The notes: generated by a model not told the origin, from the letters alone. Positions 36,431 to 49,125 are shown, counted from the stretch's first letter. The stretch is DNA of 64,000 nt from Helianthus annuus (GCF_002127325.2 NC_035436.2:110011591-110075590), one strand, 5' to 3'. Made by a program: numbers and translations.

Positions 36431-38299
36431 TGGTTCAGGCCCCAAACTCTACACTCACACAAGACACACTCACGAAACACCCCCTTATATGTGTAATTAT
36501 ATGAATGTAAAGTTGCAGAGGTTACTGTATTTGATAAAAGAAAAGGGATATTTACTATTGAGAAAAGAACATGGCTTTATAGCCTACAAGATCCAACGGA
36601 ATAAATAAGAAAAGTAGAACATGTTTAAAGAAAATGTGGTACTTCCCACATGATTGCTTGATTGGTAACGAGTCCGGTTAGTTCTCTCTTCATTTTTAAA
36701 ATTAGTATGATGGAATTGAGCAACACACATATATAATAATAACCAATGCTACTATATCTTTGACTAATATGTACCTGGGACATTGATGCAGCCCAACATA
36801 ATATTGTCTCTGAGCAACCTACCGCCAGTGGGCTCGCAAGGCTGGAAGATTGACAAAAGCACTGGAAGTCTGGTGACAAGGGTTGTCCATCCAGTCAAAG
36901 ATCATGTCAAAGTTGGTCTGTAGAACAGAAAAAGTCTATGTTTTCCATGATTTCTGTTACTACATGCATGAATTCGTAGATGTTAGGATGTAGTTAACTA
37001 TCTTATTGTATATTTAAATTATATACTGGAGAAATTAATCCGAAAACTCTCTCTTTCCCATTGAAATTCTTGGAGAATTGCCATCTTGAATCAGCTCTAT
37101 CAGACACAAATGCAAATAGGTCTGATGCTTGTTCCCTGACTAGATCAGAACCAAACATATCTATACAATGATTGAAAACAAATAGATCAGTTACCTTGCA
37201 TGCATCCGACTCGAGCACGATAAACGAAACTCGGGTTCGGGTCGGAACGGATTCGGGTCAAAACGGGTCAATTACAAAAAAGGGTTGTTTTGGTTCGGGT
37301 CGGGTCCGGGTCAGAATGGGTTTTGGGTTGGGTCGGGTTGGGTTGGTTAAAAATTGCTTTCTTTATAAGCTGATGAAGTGGTTGAGTGGTTTTGGTGCGT
37401 GTGAAGCAATCAAGGGGTCGTAGGTTCGATCCTCGTTTATGCCCGGTTTTTAGGCGATTTTCTTGAAATTTTAGTTCTTTTATTTTGCAGTTAAATTGTT
37501 CAAATTATCTTTTTTTCTTGTTGGTCAAGACTAGACCTGGCAAACGGGTCGGTTCGGGTCAGGTCGGGTCACGTGTCAAAAGAGGTTAGGGTCAAAACGG
37601 GTCAATTACAAAAAAGGGTGTTTTGGTTCAGGGCACTGCATTGAAGACTAGAACTTAAATAAAAAATGTCAAGCCAAAATGACCAAACGAAAACTTGTTG
37701 CTGCTGCAACTCAACCAATTCACGTCGAAACGGTTCACGTCCAACACAAGAATACAATGCAAAAAAAAAAAAAAAAATACAATAAATGGCATATAAAAGA
37801 GATGTCAATAACATTTATGTTCGCCTAAACCGCAGGTTGGAAAACAAAGTCTTTAAACCATCATATATGGCAGTTCTCATAAAAAACCAAACATTACATA
37901 AGTTAAAAAAAATAAATTCAATAATATTAAAAAAACAAAACATTACATAAGTTTAAAAAAAGATAAACTTAAAAAATAAAAGTCCTAAGAACTGAAAAAA
38001 TATTAAATCGGATTTCATTTCTCGCATTGATAGACAGTGTTTTCTTCATTCCTTTCGCCTTTTAATCGGATTTCATTTCTCGCATTGATAGACTGAAGTT
38101 CAAGTAAAGGTAAACCAGTGCTGGTAGTGTTGCTAGTAGATGAAACCATATCGAAGTTATCGTCAATGTCCATCGGATATGTTGACCAAGTTGACTTCAA
38201 CCGGATTGTGTACATGCTCTTTGTGTTCCCTTTTATGAAAGTTTTGATTCCGACACCTAGCAATGTATTCTGACCCATTAAACCATAATTCTGCATTAT
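36431..38299. other. Non-coding stretch with repeat fragments
   Basis: No gene recognised. It contains two copies of a block with AAAACGGGTCAATTAC (near 37258 and 37592); the second is preceded by TAGACCTGGCAAACGG (37532), a hAT-like terminus. A 30-bp direct repeat lies at 38006-38035 and 38063-38092. A poly-A run is near 37761. Confidence 0.45.
37365..37460 (+). repeat. tRNA-related SINE-like head
   Basis: A-box-like GGTTGAGTGG (37380-37389) and B box GGTTCGATCCT (37423-37433), about 45 nt apart, the normal tRNA/SINE spacing. It lies between two copies of a hAT-like block. No clear tail or target duplication was seen. Confidence 0.35.
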
Positions 38300-39556
38300 A
38301 TTTTAGTGTTAAAATGCTGATTTTTGCTGAAATATGCAGAATTCTGCAGTTTTTGTGAGTTTTAGGCACTTTCCGGCACTTAAACTATCACTAGGAAGAC
38401 AGTTTTATGATCCCTACTTTCCTACACACTATACTGGTGTAACTCTTGGTTTCGGGCTCATTTTGTCTCTTAACATCATGTCTGTCTGAGTACTGAACTC
38501 CCGTCAGTACTTCTAGTTTGTCTGATAACTATGCTTACTTTGTTTCGTGCACTAATTGAATCATAATGTGTTGCATGAAATAATGATAAGAAATCATGCA
38601 ACATGTAATGCACTTGTATGTATATGACAATAATCAGAAAATCATTCATGTCATTAATCCAAATCAGGCACAGTCATTAAGATACAAATTATTGTTTAAC
38701 ATGTACGGAATTACAAGGAAAAATTGACAATTGTCACACCATCATCCCTTTGCTCGTGGGGTAGAATAACGTCGGTGTTCCTGTACTACGCCCGCCTACT
38801 CCTGCCAAAACTACGCTTATAGGAATTCTATAGAAGAATTAGCAAAACTGTGAGTATACTCGAACCCCCTTTTCTTTACACACTTTGGGGTGCAATATGT
38901 TATCTTATAAACTTACACTTAGACTTTTATACAAAACGCACGAACAATCCAATATATGCATGCATATGTTAGACTTGATACTTTAATCTGTGTTTGTACG
39001 TTTTGTGTTGAACTTGTCATTAACTTCATACGAGCCTACCCTTGATATGTATAGCGCTATAGGAGTAACGCACCGCCTGTGAACGTTGGGTCATGTTAAG
39101 TCTTTCTTGCGTTAAACTTTGGGTTGACTTGTTTGTTCACATGCCAGTTTATTGTTTATCTTGAATAACTAGTTTGCCATGTGGATTCGTTTAAACTTAC
39201 TTACTTATGCTATGTATCAAAAACTTGTATACTCGCCAATGCCTTGTGTGTTGATCTATACTTTATAACATATTGCAGGATGATGCTGATGATTAAATGG
39301 ACGTAGTGACGAGGTCTTAGATACACATCTAGAAATCGTAGATTTTAATTGTTGTATCAATTTTGTACCATACTTTGTTGTATCTTGTTTTGTTGTATTG
39401 AACTATGTTGTACTTGAATTTCTTGTATTGTAATCTGACTTTTGAAATGAAATGAAATCGGTTTATGTTAATTCTAATGTCACTTTTAATGTTGTGTGCA
39501 ATTAGCAATCTATCATCGTCTCACTCCGATGTTTCCGCCATCGGTTAGGGTGGGAC
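38300..39556 (+). repeat. Probable solo LTR or LTR fragment
   Basis: The right end ...CATCGGTTAGGGTGGGACA resembles Tekay-like LTR ends (GGGTGTGACA). It contains a donor/acceptor pair (GTGAGTAT at 38850; ATATTGCAG to 39278) placed as in the other LTRs. The left border is uncertain and no primer site follows. Confidence 0.4.
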
Positions 39557-40113
39557 ACTCGGCTCGGCTTGTGACGAGCCAAATTGGCTCGGTTTATCTC
39601 GCTTAGTAGCTCGGCTCGGCTTAGCTCGAATTATTTTACTTATAATATATTTTATTTTTAAATACATATAATATATTAGAAAAAATGATTATTATTTACA
39701 TGTAGTTAGCCTTATAGTTTGATATCTATGACATATTTAAAGGTTGCTTGTCGTGCTAATGAACAAATATTGTATTTACTTGAAATATAAAACTTATTTT
39801 GCGTTGTTGAACGTGATTTTGCTTTGTAATGTATTAGGTTGAACTTATTTTGAATATGTTCTTTTTAAGTATTAAATAATATTTTAGAATATTGAAATTT
39901 GAGAGCTACGTATTAATTTTTTTTTTTTAAAATCGAGTCAAACCAAACCGAGCCGAGTCAGCTCGGTTTAAAACCAAGCCGAGGCCGAGCTTAGATTTTC
40001 AGCTCGGTTTCTAATCCGAGCCGAGCCGAGCCAGCTCAGTTTATAATCGAGCCGAGCCCGAGTTTGTCGTAGCTCAGCTCGGCTCGGCTCGGCTCGGCTC
40101 ATGAACAGTCCTA
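39557..40113. mobile_element. hAT-like non-autonomous repeat rich in GCTCGG
   Basis: Arrays of AGCTCGGCTCGG at both ends in inverted orientation; the right end GAGCCGAGC ... TGTTCATGAGCC / AGGACTGTTC type resembles plant hAT MITEs. The left terminus is incomplete. Confidence 0.45.
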
Positions 40114-40606
40114 ATTTGGACTCACATGGTTTTGAAATAATTTTTAAGTAAGTTACATTAATAAATATATACTTGAGTTATTCATATTATGTGACATGCT
40201 TTATAAAAATACAAACATTTTAAAAAGTATCTGTTTAGAAGTTATTTTCATTTTATAAAGTATCTGTTTATAAGTTATTTTGATTTAATATTAGGTTGAC
40301 TAACGTTTTATAATGTGACACTAAAATCAAATTAAACCTTTACATATGGCGCAAATAACGTAAAATACAATTCACTCGAAACCAAATAATATAACATATT
40401 AATATATGAAAATTGGCATGCATAATTCACCTCATGAAGTCTCATGTACACCCATGATGCCAAATCATTCCCCCTTTATCCCCACATACTCATCATATAC
40501 CATAAAATATGAGATTAAGTCACACTTTACATTTTACACTCCATCCATTCTCTCTCAATTTCTTCCGACCTAAACTCACCGGTAAATAAATTCCGGCCAA
40601 CCCAAC
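40114..40606 (+). other. Upstream region of the host gene
   Basis: AT-rich, no gene. A possible TATA-like element TAAAATATG lies near 40502, with a CT-rich stretch (40545-40570) before the ATG. Confidence 0.35.
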
Positions 40607-41077
40607 ATGACTTCCACATGCATGTCAAGATGCATCGCCAACGACGCCCGCATGCCCGTTCGGGCCACTTACGTTAACCTCTACAAATGGCCCGATTCAG
40701 ACCGCGAATTCGTCCGGTCAGTGAGCCAAAACAGCCACCTGGAGAACCGAAACGGCCAGGGCCACCCGCGGTTGGTCGATAGCATCTCCTGCCGCCAACT
40801 TTACCTCCGAAGCTACACGTTCTCGCGAAAAGAGAGTTTGAATGAGAGAACTATGAAATGTATTGGGAGAGTTAAGGAAAGAGCTAATGTTCGTGGGAAA
40901 CCGGGGAAGTCTCCGGCGAGTAGTGACGGTGGCGGGCGGCGAAGAGACGGTGGAAAGAGGCGGAGTAGGAGGAAGTGTACGATGGTTATGAAGGCTAGGG
41001 AGGCATCGTATGCTGCCTTGGCTTCTATATTTCGTAGGTTGTTATCTTGCACTACAAAGGTTGATGTTGTGGATTAA
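40607..41077 (+). CDS. Conserved plant protein of unknown function, 156 aa, single exon
   Basis: An intact frame from ATG 40607 (MTSTCMSRCIAND) to TAA. Blocks that look conserved: VRATYVNLYKWPDSD near residues 18-32, VDSISCRQLYLRSYTFSRKE near 57-76, a basic low-complexity linker (RRRDGGKRRSRRK), and the C-terminal FRRLLSCTTKVDVVD. GC content is higher than the surroundings, in line with a real host gene. No signal peptide, membrane segment or enzyme motif is seen; the basic region could favour the nucleus. The Cys-rich start (CMSRC) is unusual. I recognise the blocks as plant-specific and uncharacterised, but cannot name the family. Confidence 0.75.
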   Translation: MTSTCMSRCIANDARMPVRATYVNLYKWPDSDREFVRSVSQNSHLENRNGQGHPRLVDSISCRQLYLRSYTFSRKESLNERTMKCIGRVKERANVRGKPGKSPASSDGGGRRRDGGKRRSRRKCTMVMKAREASYAALASIFRRLLSCTTKVDVVD

Positions 41078-41512
41078 GTTTTGATCAAATGCATGAAGAT
41101 CTAGACTTGTTTTTATTTTATTTTTTTTTTATGGTGGCTTCGATTTTATGTTTTTTTTTTTTTTTTTTTTTTGCATTATTTATGTTTATTAATGTTAATA
41201 CAACAAGTTTATAATAATTGAAGCTTCCATAATTCCTTGAATTATTCGGCCAAAACTTTTGTACCTACTTCCATAATTAAATCAAATAACAAATCATAAA
41301 TAACCGAATATGATTTTCTTTTCTAAACTGAGTGTTACTTTTTGGTATAATAACCGAGTTGAATCGTAACTAATATATGGTTTTCCTTTTCATTAAAAAT
41401 ATTGTTAGATGGTTTCTATTTAACTCCAAACTTATTGGCTTTATTAAGTAAAACTGTCTTGAATTGAGCTACACACGAAACGAAAAATCGGTTATAAGTT
41501 CCATTTTAAACG
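41078..41512. other. Downstream region of the host gene
   Basis: AT-rich with T-runs near 41120 and 41148-41172; no gene. Confidence 0.4.
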
Positions 41513-41780
41513 AGGGTCGGCTTAAGTACAAGTATTTTGAGGCTTGGTCTTTGGGCCTCCAAATAAACAGGGTCTCCAGCTTTAAAAAAATTAATAATAA
41601 TTATATATGATATTTGGGCTGGGTTGCGATGAATATTATTGATGTATATCAGATTTGTAGGGGCGTTGCATATGGAGTAATGTATTTGCGTGACAATTGC
41701 GATTTACTCAATTTTTTTGAGGGAAAAAGGCCTCTAGTTTTTATTTCGCTTTAGGCCATCAAAATGGTTGAGCCGGCCTT
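41513..41780. mobile_element. Candidate hAT-like MITE
   Basis: About 268 bp with imperfect inverted ends (AGGGTCGGCTTAA; right end reversed AAGGCCGGCTCAA). The flanks TTTTAAAC and TTTTAACC could be an 8-bp target duplication with one change. Confidence 0.4.
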
Positions 41781-42273
41781 GTTTTAACCCACAGTCGTTG
41801 GAGCTAATCGACTTATCTCGCCCCTTGTAAGAAACCAAGCATTTATTCTATTTGTAATTTTTTTAACAAATGACACAAATATATGAAAACGACACACATT
41901 TATGTTTGTTGTAGTATGTGATGAGCATGCGGGGCCAGAACTTCCACGTGAAAGAAAACTAGTCGCATGCTTGGATTCTTCGCGAACGGAGGAGACCATG
42001 AGTATAGAGATTAGGATTTAGGGTTGAATATGATGAACTACAAATTAAGAGAGCATAAATATTACTTTTGAAAGTGATGTAAATGTAATATATATGACAA
42101 TTAATGTACGGGTGTTCAAATATTTGTTTGGAAATGTAATCTATAAAAGTTCGAAAAATACATTATAAAATTTTGAAGCTGGTAACTTTTAGTTAAGATC
42201 TAACTTACTCCATTGCCGTTGAAGAAATAAAATTTAATGCATACACCAATCTGCATATGCAATATGACACTTA

Positions 42274-42573
42274 GGCTAGACGGTATGGGGACCGTCCCAG
42301 CCCCGTCAAGGCCCGTCGCCGCCCTGTACACCATTTCCCCCGCCCCGTCGTCTCAATCGTCAAAGGGCAGACGTTGAGGACGCTCGCATAAGGACAAAAG
42401 TTGTTGATCTTCTTCTCATACACACATATACATACAACATATACATATATATTATAGGCTCATTCCCCATTTTCTTAGCTCAATCCTCTTTGCCCCATTC
42501 TCACACCCGATCTACGTGACGCTTACGTGGCTGGTCATCCTCCAAGGATAAGCCTCAACCATACCGTCTAGCC
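42274..42573. mobile_element. Harbinger/Tourist-like MITE, 300 bp
   Basis: Perfect 15-bp inverted ends GGCTAGACGGTATGG ... CCATACCGTCTAGCC flanked by TTA at both sides (42271-42273 and 42574-42576). The left half is GC-rich. No coding capacity. Confidence 0.85.
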
Positions 42574-42576
42574 TTA

Positions 42577-43685
42577 TTAGTTATTGAACTAATCAGTAAA
42601 ACGTACATTTTATTGATGATACATTACGAAGATGTGATACACGTGAGTTGTTTCATGTACGATGAACATTTACTCAGACGTTTCATGTAATGGGGTGTTA
42701 AAGGCATAAATAGAAGGTGATACATAACAAAGTGGTCACGTGAAATATTAGATGCATTAAGCCTGATTGTATCGTTGATTTTCTATGTCCATATGAGTAC
42801 GCTAATTTTGTAATTGTTCCTCAATTATGTATAACATTTCCTAATTATGTAACTTTATTGATGTAATATTAAATAATATAGTTTCAAATGATGATAATAA
42901 GAAGAAAAAGAAATATTATTTTAATATATACAACCATCATAAATATTAACTAGAGAAGTATTCCTCACTCTTGTATGATTTGCATGAGAGATTTAGTGGC
43001 CACTATGATGACTAGACGAAGCATTCCGGAAACAAAAAGGAAAGAAAAGGTTATCCCCAAATGAAGAAAGATGATTCAACGCGCAAAGTCAAAGAAATGC
43101 TACTTCAAGTGCAAGAATGGTTGTCATTGTCAACTACAATAGATTGTAATATTTTAGTGATGCCTTGACATGTTTAGATGAGTAAAACTTTATGTTTCTT
43201 TTGCGAATTAAATAATAAATTTATTTTTATTTAATATTTTATTTTAGCACTCTAATATTTTCATATAATAATTTAAGATTGATAATTGATATAAAACATT
43301 TTTAACATGTAATCTTCTTGAAGTGGAAGTAGTTGGTTTATGTTTGTAAACAAAATATACCTCGCATCGTTGTTTATTTTAAATCATGTAGATGCTTACT
43401 TATCGAATGCTATGAAAACTTTCGTAATCACATATCATGCTTCCGCCTACGGGCAGGGTATTACAGAAACGAGTCACAACATTTCATGGTATATAATGTA
43501 CGGAAAGCTTTAATTTTTTTAAGAGATATAACCTATTTCTGAAACCTTAGATTTTGATCATTAAACTTAATGTAATATGTTTGGAAGTTTTGGTTATAAA
43601 ATAGTATATTTGAAATACAAGAAATTTTATCTTACACCAAACCTAAACCTAATGGAATGTATTTGGGGTGTATTTGTGTTACACC
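42577..43685. other. Non-coding stretch
   Basis: AT-rich; no gene recognised. Confidence 0.4.
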
Positions 43686-44095
43686 TAGGGCTGCAAACGA
43701 ATCAAACGAACACGAACAAGACATTGTTCGTGTTTGTTTGATAAGAAATATATGTGTCCACTAACTGTTCATGAATGCTTACCGAACCAGATTTTATGTT
43801 CGTGTTCGTTTGTTAAGGAAATGAACTTTTTCGTGTTCGTTGTTTGTTTGTTAATTTTAGCCAACGAATGTTGATGAATACAAATGGGCACGAACTAATG
43901 TTCATGAACGCAAATGGAAACAAACAAACATAAATGAATACAATATATAATACACTAACATTTATTAACTATTTTATTTGTCGAAATTTTGAAGTATTTA
44001 AATAAAATGTAAAACTAAAAACACTAATGAACTATCGAAAACAAATGAACACGTTAACAAACGTTCACGAACGTAAACGAAAATGCAACCTCTAT
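43686..44095. mobile_element. hAT-like repeat with GAACGAACAC arrays
   Basis: Left end TAGGGCTGCAAACGAATC resembles common plant hAT MITEs. The right end (...CGTAAACGAAAATGCAACC) is an imperfect inverse. The interior has repeated CGTGTTCGTTTG and its reverse. Confidence 0.45.
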
Positions 44096-44776
44096 TCAAA
44101 AAAGAAAAGCTCACTCAAAGTAGTTGCTTGATGATCTATGTTTGAAAAATAATTTCAAGTACCTATGAATTTAAATTAAATAATAAAATATCAAGTAAAA
44201 AAAACCTAGCTACTGTTCATCACCACTTCGTTTTCATATGTATAGTAGTCAATCATAATAATATAACAATTAATGAAATGTGAAACAACAATAATAACAA
44301 GAGCATTAATTACTATTTTGGCCCCTGAGCTGTAAATATACAAAACTACACTTACACTTATCAGAAAAAAATAATAGAGTTAGTGTTAAGAGCTAAAATC
44401 ATTATAAAATGCGACCTAAGGTCTGATATGTCAAAAGATTCGTTTTTGAAAATGAAAAGGTTGAGACCATTTTTACAGAAAATATTTTAGAAGCCAAATG
44501 ATTGGTTTATTAAAATACTAGTTTTTAGTCCCGTTTATTACATGTGTTGAATGATAAGATTGGTTATATTCGAAGAACAAAATAATTACAAAATTTGAAT
44601 TATTCTTGATATTGCACATGTTAAATATAAATTTTAATATAAACACATATTACTCAACATGAACTATCCATATCAAATTAAAGAGAATATAACATTACTC
44701 GCTATAAATGACGCATTAAAGCAAATACTTTATATTTACTTGTTACTTTAGTAATAATAATTAGATATACATAATA
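44096..44776. other. Non-coding stretch
   Basis: AT-rich; no gene recognised. Confidence 0.4.
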
Positions 44777-44885
44777 TCTATCTATTATACTAAAGCAAAA
44801 TAAGGGTTGACTTCTTGACTTTGATGTGGCTATTCTCTTTGGCCAGAGAATTACAATTTGGGCGGCATTTTGTGTATGTATATAT
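44777..44885 (+). mobile_element. Helitron-type 5' end, copy 1
   Basis: Starts TCTATCTATTATACTAAAG after an A, the pattern of plant Helitron 5' ends. About 100 bp are shared with 61496 (GGGTTGAC, CTCTTTGGCCAGAGAATT, GGGCGGCATTTT). The matching 3' end was not located. Confidence 0.6.
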
Positions 44886-45778
44886 TTCATTCTATTTTCA
44901 TTCAATGCTATTCATTTCATCAATAATTCCACCGCCTTCTCTCTTCCATTCTTTTCTAATTCGACTTCTTCATCTTCTTCAACGGATTTCTCATTTTCTT
45001 CATTGATCCATATCTTAATCTGTAAGTGTAGATGTTAATTCTTAGTTTAATCTTTCTTTTTTTGATCTGAATCTGAATTATTTTTTCAGAAACTATTTTT
45101 CTGTTCAAGAAACCCTATCTCCGATTGTCATTTAAGATTTGTTGTTTATGTTTATTATCTGTATAATTTTTGGTATAGAATTTGATGTTTACTCATAACC
45201 CTAAACCGATTGTAATGTATACTACCTTTTGTTTTGTTTATGATTAATTTTTATTATCCAAGAAACCCTATCTCCGATTGTCATTATAGATTTGTTGTTT
45301 ATGTTTATTATCCAGATCTGTGTTTATAACAACTTTTGTTTTGTTTTTTGATTAATTTTTTGAAGAAGTATTGTTCTGTTGTAGAAACCCTAAGTCCGAA
45401 TGTAATTCCAGATCTGTGTTTTATGTTTATTACCATTATGTTATTGTTATTGAATATGATGTTTATTCATACTCCAGCTCTTTTTGTTTTTGTTATTGAA
45501 TTTGATGTTACATTTATTCAAATCGCTAAATCTGAATTTCATGAAAAAATTGTTTCATTTTGATTGAATCTGTATTCTATGAACCCTAAATTATTTGAAT
45601 GTATTATTTTTAAATGTGTTTGATTGGTTTGTTTTTTGATCATTTTTATTTTAATTTAAGCCTGTATCTGATTTTCTCTCAAGATCTGTTGATTTTTGAG
45701 TATTAACATTACAGATGATTTACAATATATAATCTGATTTTTTTTTGTCATTTAAACCTTTTTGTGTAGGTTTCTAAT
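44886..45778 (+). repeat. 5' untranslated-like region with three diverged repeats
   Basis: Pyrimidine-rich leader-like sequence, then three imperfect units near 45109, 45260 and 45382 sharing AGAAACCCTATCTCCGATTG and TGTTTATGTTTATTA. No coding frame. Confidence 0.5.
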
Positions 45779-46145
45779 ATGCCTGGGACTTCTTCATTAA
45801 GGTATCGTTCTGTTTTTATTATTCACTAACTTATTCTATTATACATTTTAGATGATACATATTAAAGGTAATCAGAAGAAACCCTTAGTTGAAGAAAAAT
45901 ACAGTGAAAGTGTTTTGCTTGGAACATGGAGGTGTCGTTGATGTTGTCAAGGAGTCTCAGGAAATGCTAAGTGATATCATTTCCTTACGCTCCTCGGGAA
46001 TGTCAACGACCCCTCAAAAAATTCCATCAAATCTCTCACACTGGTACAGAGTGTTTATTTTTCTCACCGGAGATCTCCTCTATATTCCCTTCAATTCTTT
46101 AACCGCCTTCTTTTCATTATATATGGAAGGTTGCAATCTTATTAA
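45779..46145 (+). other. Alternative first-exon-like ATG and unrecognised frame
   Basis: TTTTTGTGTAG then an exon with ATG 45779 (MPGTSSL) ending AAG before GTATCG, the same pattern as the B3 gene start at 46696 (MGESSS, AAG before GTATTT). A following 86-codon frame (45889-46149) has no recognisable domain. Confidence 0.35.
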
Positions 46146-46695
46146 ATAATCATAATTTATTTTAGGTAATTTTGGAACCGTTTCCGTTTGTATTGCATAT
46201 ATACAAAATTTTTCTTTTAATATAATGTTTCAATCGTTCACTTGAGAAGCGTGCTCTTTTTTTGTTCATCATCAGACATCCAAATACAAGCATCGGTAAG
46301 TATATTGCACCTCTGTTATTGATTTTTATTTTTTATTATAAAACCACAATTAAGTTGTTTGATTTGTATGTTGTAGTTGATTGTAACGGATATGTTAATT
46401 GTTATCGATATCATAAACCCCAATCTCTATTTACAATTGTTCTAAATACAATTGATATACAAATCCTGATTCAACTTATTGAAACGAAAATCAGTTTATC
46501 GATTGTTATGTAATATATATTTTTATTAATTAATCTTTTTATAGAATTTTTTCAATTTGTTATTTTGGTTATTTTTACGTTATACAAATCCTGATTCAAC
46601 TTATTCATGAATCCTTTGTTTGTTAATTATTTTGATTGCATAATCATTGATTTGATGTCGTTTGTTTATGTATCCTGTTTTTGTAGGTATTTACT

Positions 46696-47629
46696 ATGGG
46701 TGAAAGTTCATCAAGGTATTTTGTGGCTATTTTTATTATTTTCTAACAATAACCTTAACATGTTATATTTTGTTAACATTGTATTATGTAATTCAGTTAC
46801 AGAGGACCCTGGTTCTGTAGGGTAATGAATCGAGCAGACCAACTTATTCTGGTAAATGAATAATTATTACTTTAGTTATTTGTGTTCTTCTTATTAAATA
46901 CAGTTTATTATTATTGTATTGTTTTAATCTTTTGACTATAATTATAATTCATTTTCCATTTCATTGTTTTATTAGTCCATTCCCGATGATGCTGCTTCCA
47001 AACTATGGGGTGTTGACAAAGGCCCTACTAATGTTATGATACACACTGAAGATGGCCGTGTCTTTAATGTTTTTTTAAGCGCTTCTAAAGGGAAGTTATT
47101 TTTCTTTCATGGTTGGTCCAATGTTGTAGAACACTTGGGTCTAACCAAAGGATGTTTGGTAGTATTTAATCCTGTAGATCCTACTACGTTTAAATTAACA
47201 AGTTTCGTTGATGAGGTTAGTCGTGGCTCTTTCTGGAGATATATGCTCCCTCCATCATGTAATTTTTATGTAAGATAAATATGATTTTATTTTTCCTAAT
47301 GTATTGAATTATTACTTTAGATATATTAATACTAACCTTTTTCACTTTTTTTCATCATCCTACAGGTCATTCCTCAATGTATTTTGCCAAAAAGTTACGA
47401 TTATTCGTCAAATGATGTAACCTCTACTGTAATGATAGACAACCAAACATTTAACGTTTCCATTGTAACGTCTGACGGCAAAGTCGGTTTTACCGTTGGT
47501 ATGGATGTAATTGTTAGTCTGTTTCAGTTGGAGGTTGGTTGTTATTTCTTATTCACCAAAGGTTTTGGTAATTTTTTCTATTTAAAAGTCTTTGGAAAAA
47601 CGGTGTTGAAATCACTTATCCTGACGTAG
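46696..47629 (+). CDS. Two-B3-domain DNA-binding protein, 4 coding exons, 210 aa
   Basis: Exons 46696-46715, 46797-46851, 46976-47269, 47366-47629 (20+55+294+264 nt, all GT-AG, frame kept). The first B3-like domain includes ILSIPDDAASKLWG and GWSNVVEHLGLTKGCLVVFNP (about residues 8-110); the second starts VIPQCILPKSY and includes DVIVSLFQLEVGCYFLF (about 125-200). B3 domains bind DNA in plant transcription factors; this is closest in feel to the REM group. A 1-base loss in an A-run near 47600 seems to end the protein early: in the other frame the text runs on to a downstream exon (47719-47766) and to the shared terminal segment at 47784. It lies inside the Helitron-like region, so it may be a captured gene. 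Confidence 0.6.
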
Positions 47630-47783
47630 ATGTTGATGAGGTAAATTAAATATTGGTAGTTAATTATAAATTTTATACATATCAGAATGTAATACATTTT
47701 ATATATATTAATTTGCAGATTGAAGTTGCACCTGTAGATGCTGAAAATGAAATTGAAGAACAACGGTATTTAATTTACCAACG

Positions 47784-48410
47784 GTACCAGACGTGAAAGA
47801 AGAACCAATGGTCGTGGTTTTCGATACGCTTTAACCTCATGGAAGAAGTTCATGAAAGCCGCTCGAATTAAGGTCCGTGACCAGGTTCACTATTCTTTTG
47901 ATGAAAATGAGCAGGTTTTGAGTGTTGAGAGGGTTGTACCTTACGTTAGCCGTAGTAATTAGTTATATGACAATTGTCGCATGTTTTTTGCCTTTCAAGT
48001 TTTTTGGTTTTAACATTGGTTTTGTTCTAGAATTTCAAGTTTTTATATAATTTTGATCTTACTTCTTATTTTAAACACTATATGCCATGACTTAAAAGTT
48101 TAATCTATTATTTTAGTAATTTTTATTCCCACTATAACATTTTATGATAGATCAAAAACGATATACAAACTACTTTTATGGATAAAATTAAATTGATATA
48201 TTCGCATATTAACATTGTTGATTATTGTTTACAACTAAATATAGTGTTTATAAAGTCACTGTTCAATGTGTTATATATATCTAATAAATCTACACATATT
48301 ATATATCAAAAAACGATATATAAACTAATTTTGCATATATAAAGATTTTAATATTAAGGTATTCAGATAATATTAAGGTATTCATAAAATAGTATTTTGA
48401 ACTTAGTATT
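47784..48410 (+). repeat. Shared terminal exon and 3' tail, copy 1
   Basis: About 97% identical by eye to 60848-61495. It holds a frame (TSWKKFMKAARIKVRDQVHY near its middle) ending at TAG 47960, then AT-rich 3' sequence. Here the intron that precedes the exon in copy 2 is missing. Confidence 0.85.
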
Positions 48411-49125
48411 ATATATACAATATAACACTATGTTGTTACATTATAAACTTTTTATAAACCTTGCATTATAGATTTTATATTATTTTTAATTACATAAACT
48501 CAACTTTGACTTAATAGGTTGCAAATTCTAAATTTTTTCATTACTTTGAAACTTATTAATCATAAAAATTCCCTCCTTACTTTGCAATTTCAAATTGATA
48601 ATTATCGAAATTGATAATATGCCCCATTTTTTTTTCCAGTTGATTCGTTTACAGACCTATAATTAGCCGAAAAAGTAAAGAAATATAGTATAGATATGGA
48701 TGCACATTATATGGATATGCTCCTGAATGTGTGATATGTCATATTTTAGGTATTGTTTTGCAATGCTATACAAGCCTCAAGAACATATTTTGTATCTTCA
48801 TTTCAGTATGCGTGTCGAAGAAGGTTGTAAGTGCTGAGTTTATAACTGCTAAGGTTATAGAATGCTGGAAAGCTTCATTTTCAATTAAAGCTAAAGAAGG
48901 AATTTAATATTTCAAATCCGTTTAATAAGATGGTTAGTTACATTTCAATTTATCATTTTTTTGACATATTAACCTATTTTTGGACATTTAAATTGATTGA
49001 CTGTATTTTTAGAAAATACCTTTCTATTACATATTTCCATGTTCATGGTTTATTATAATTGATTTTTTCGATATTTTAATTTTGTATAATATACAATGTT
49101 TACTTAATTAACATTGCCTACCTAT
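48411..49125 (+). other. Spacer between B3 and RPA genes
   Basis: AT-rich; no gene recognised. Confidence 0.4.

Noticed and set aside
37379..37433. A functional tRNA gene
   Set aside because: Only promoter boxes fit; no acceptor or anticodon stem can be formed.
34981..40000. Right-hand remainder of the TE-G LTR
   Set aside because: I looked for the sequence that follows the break in the left LTR (TTTTAGTACCGGTTTATCC) and did not find it.
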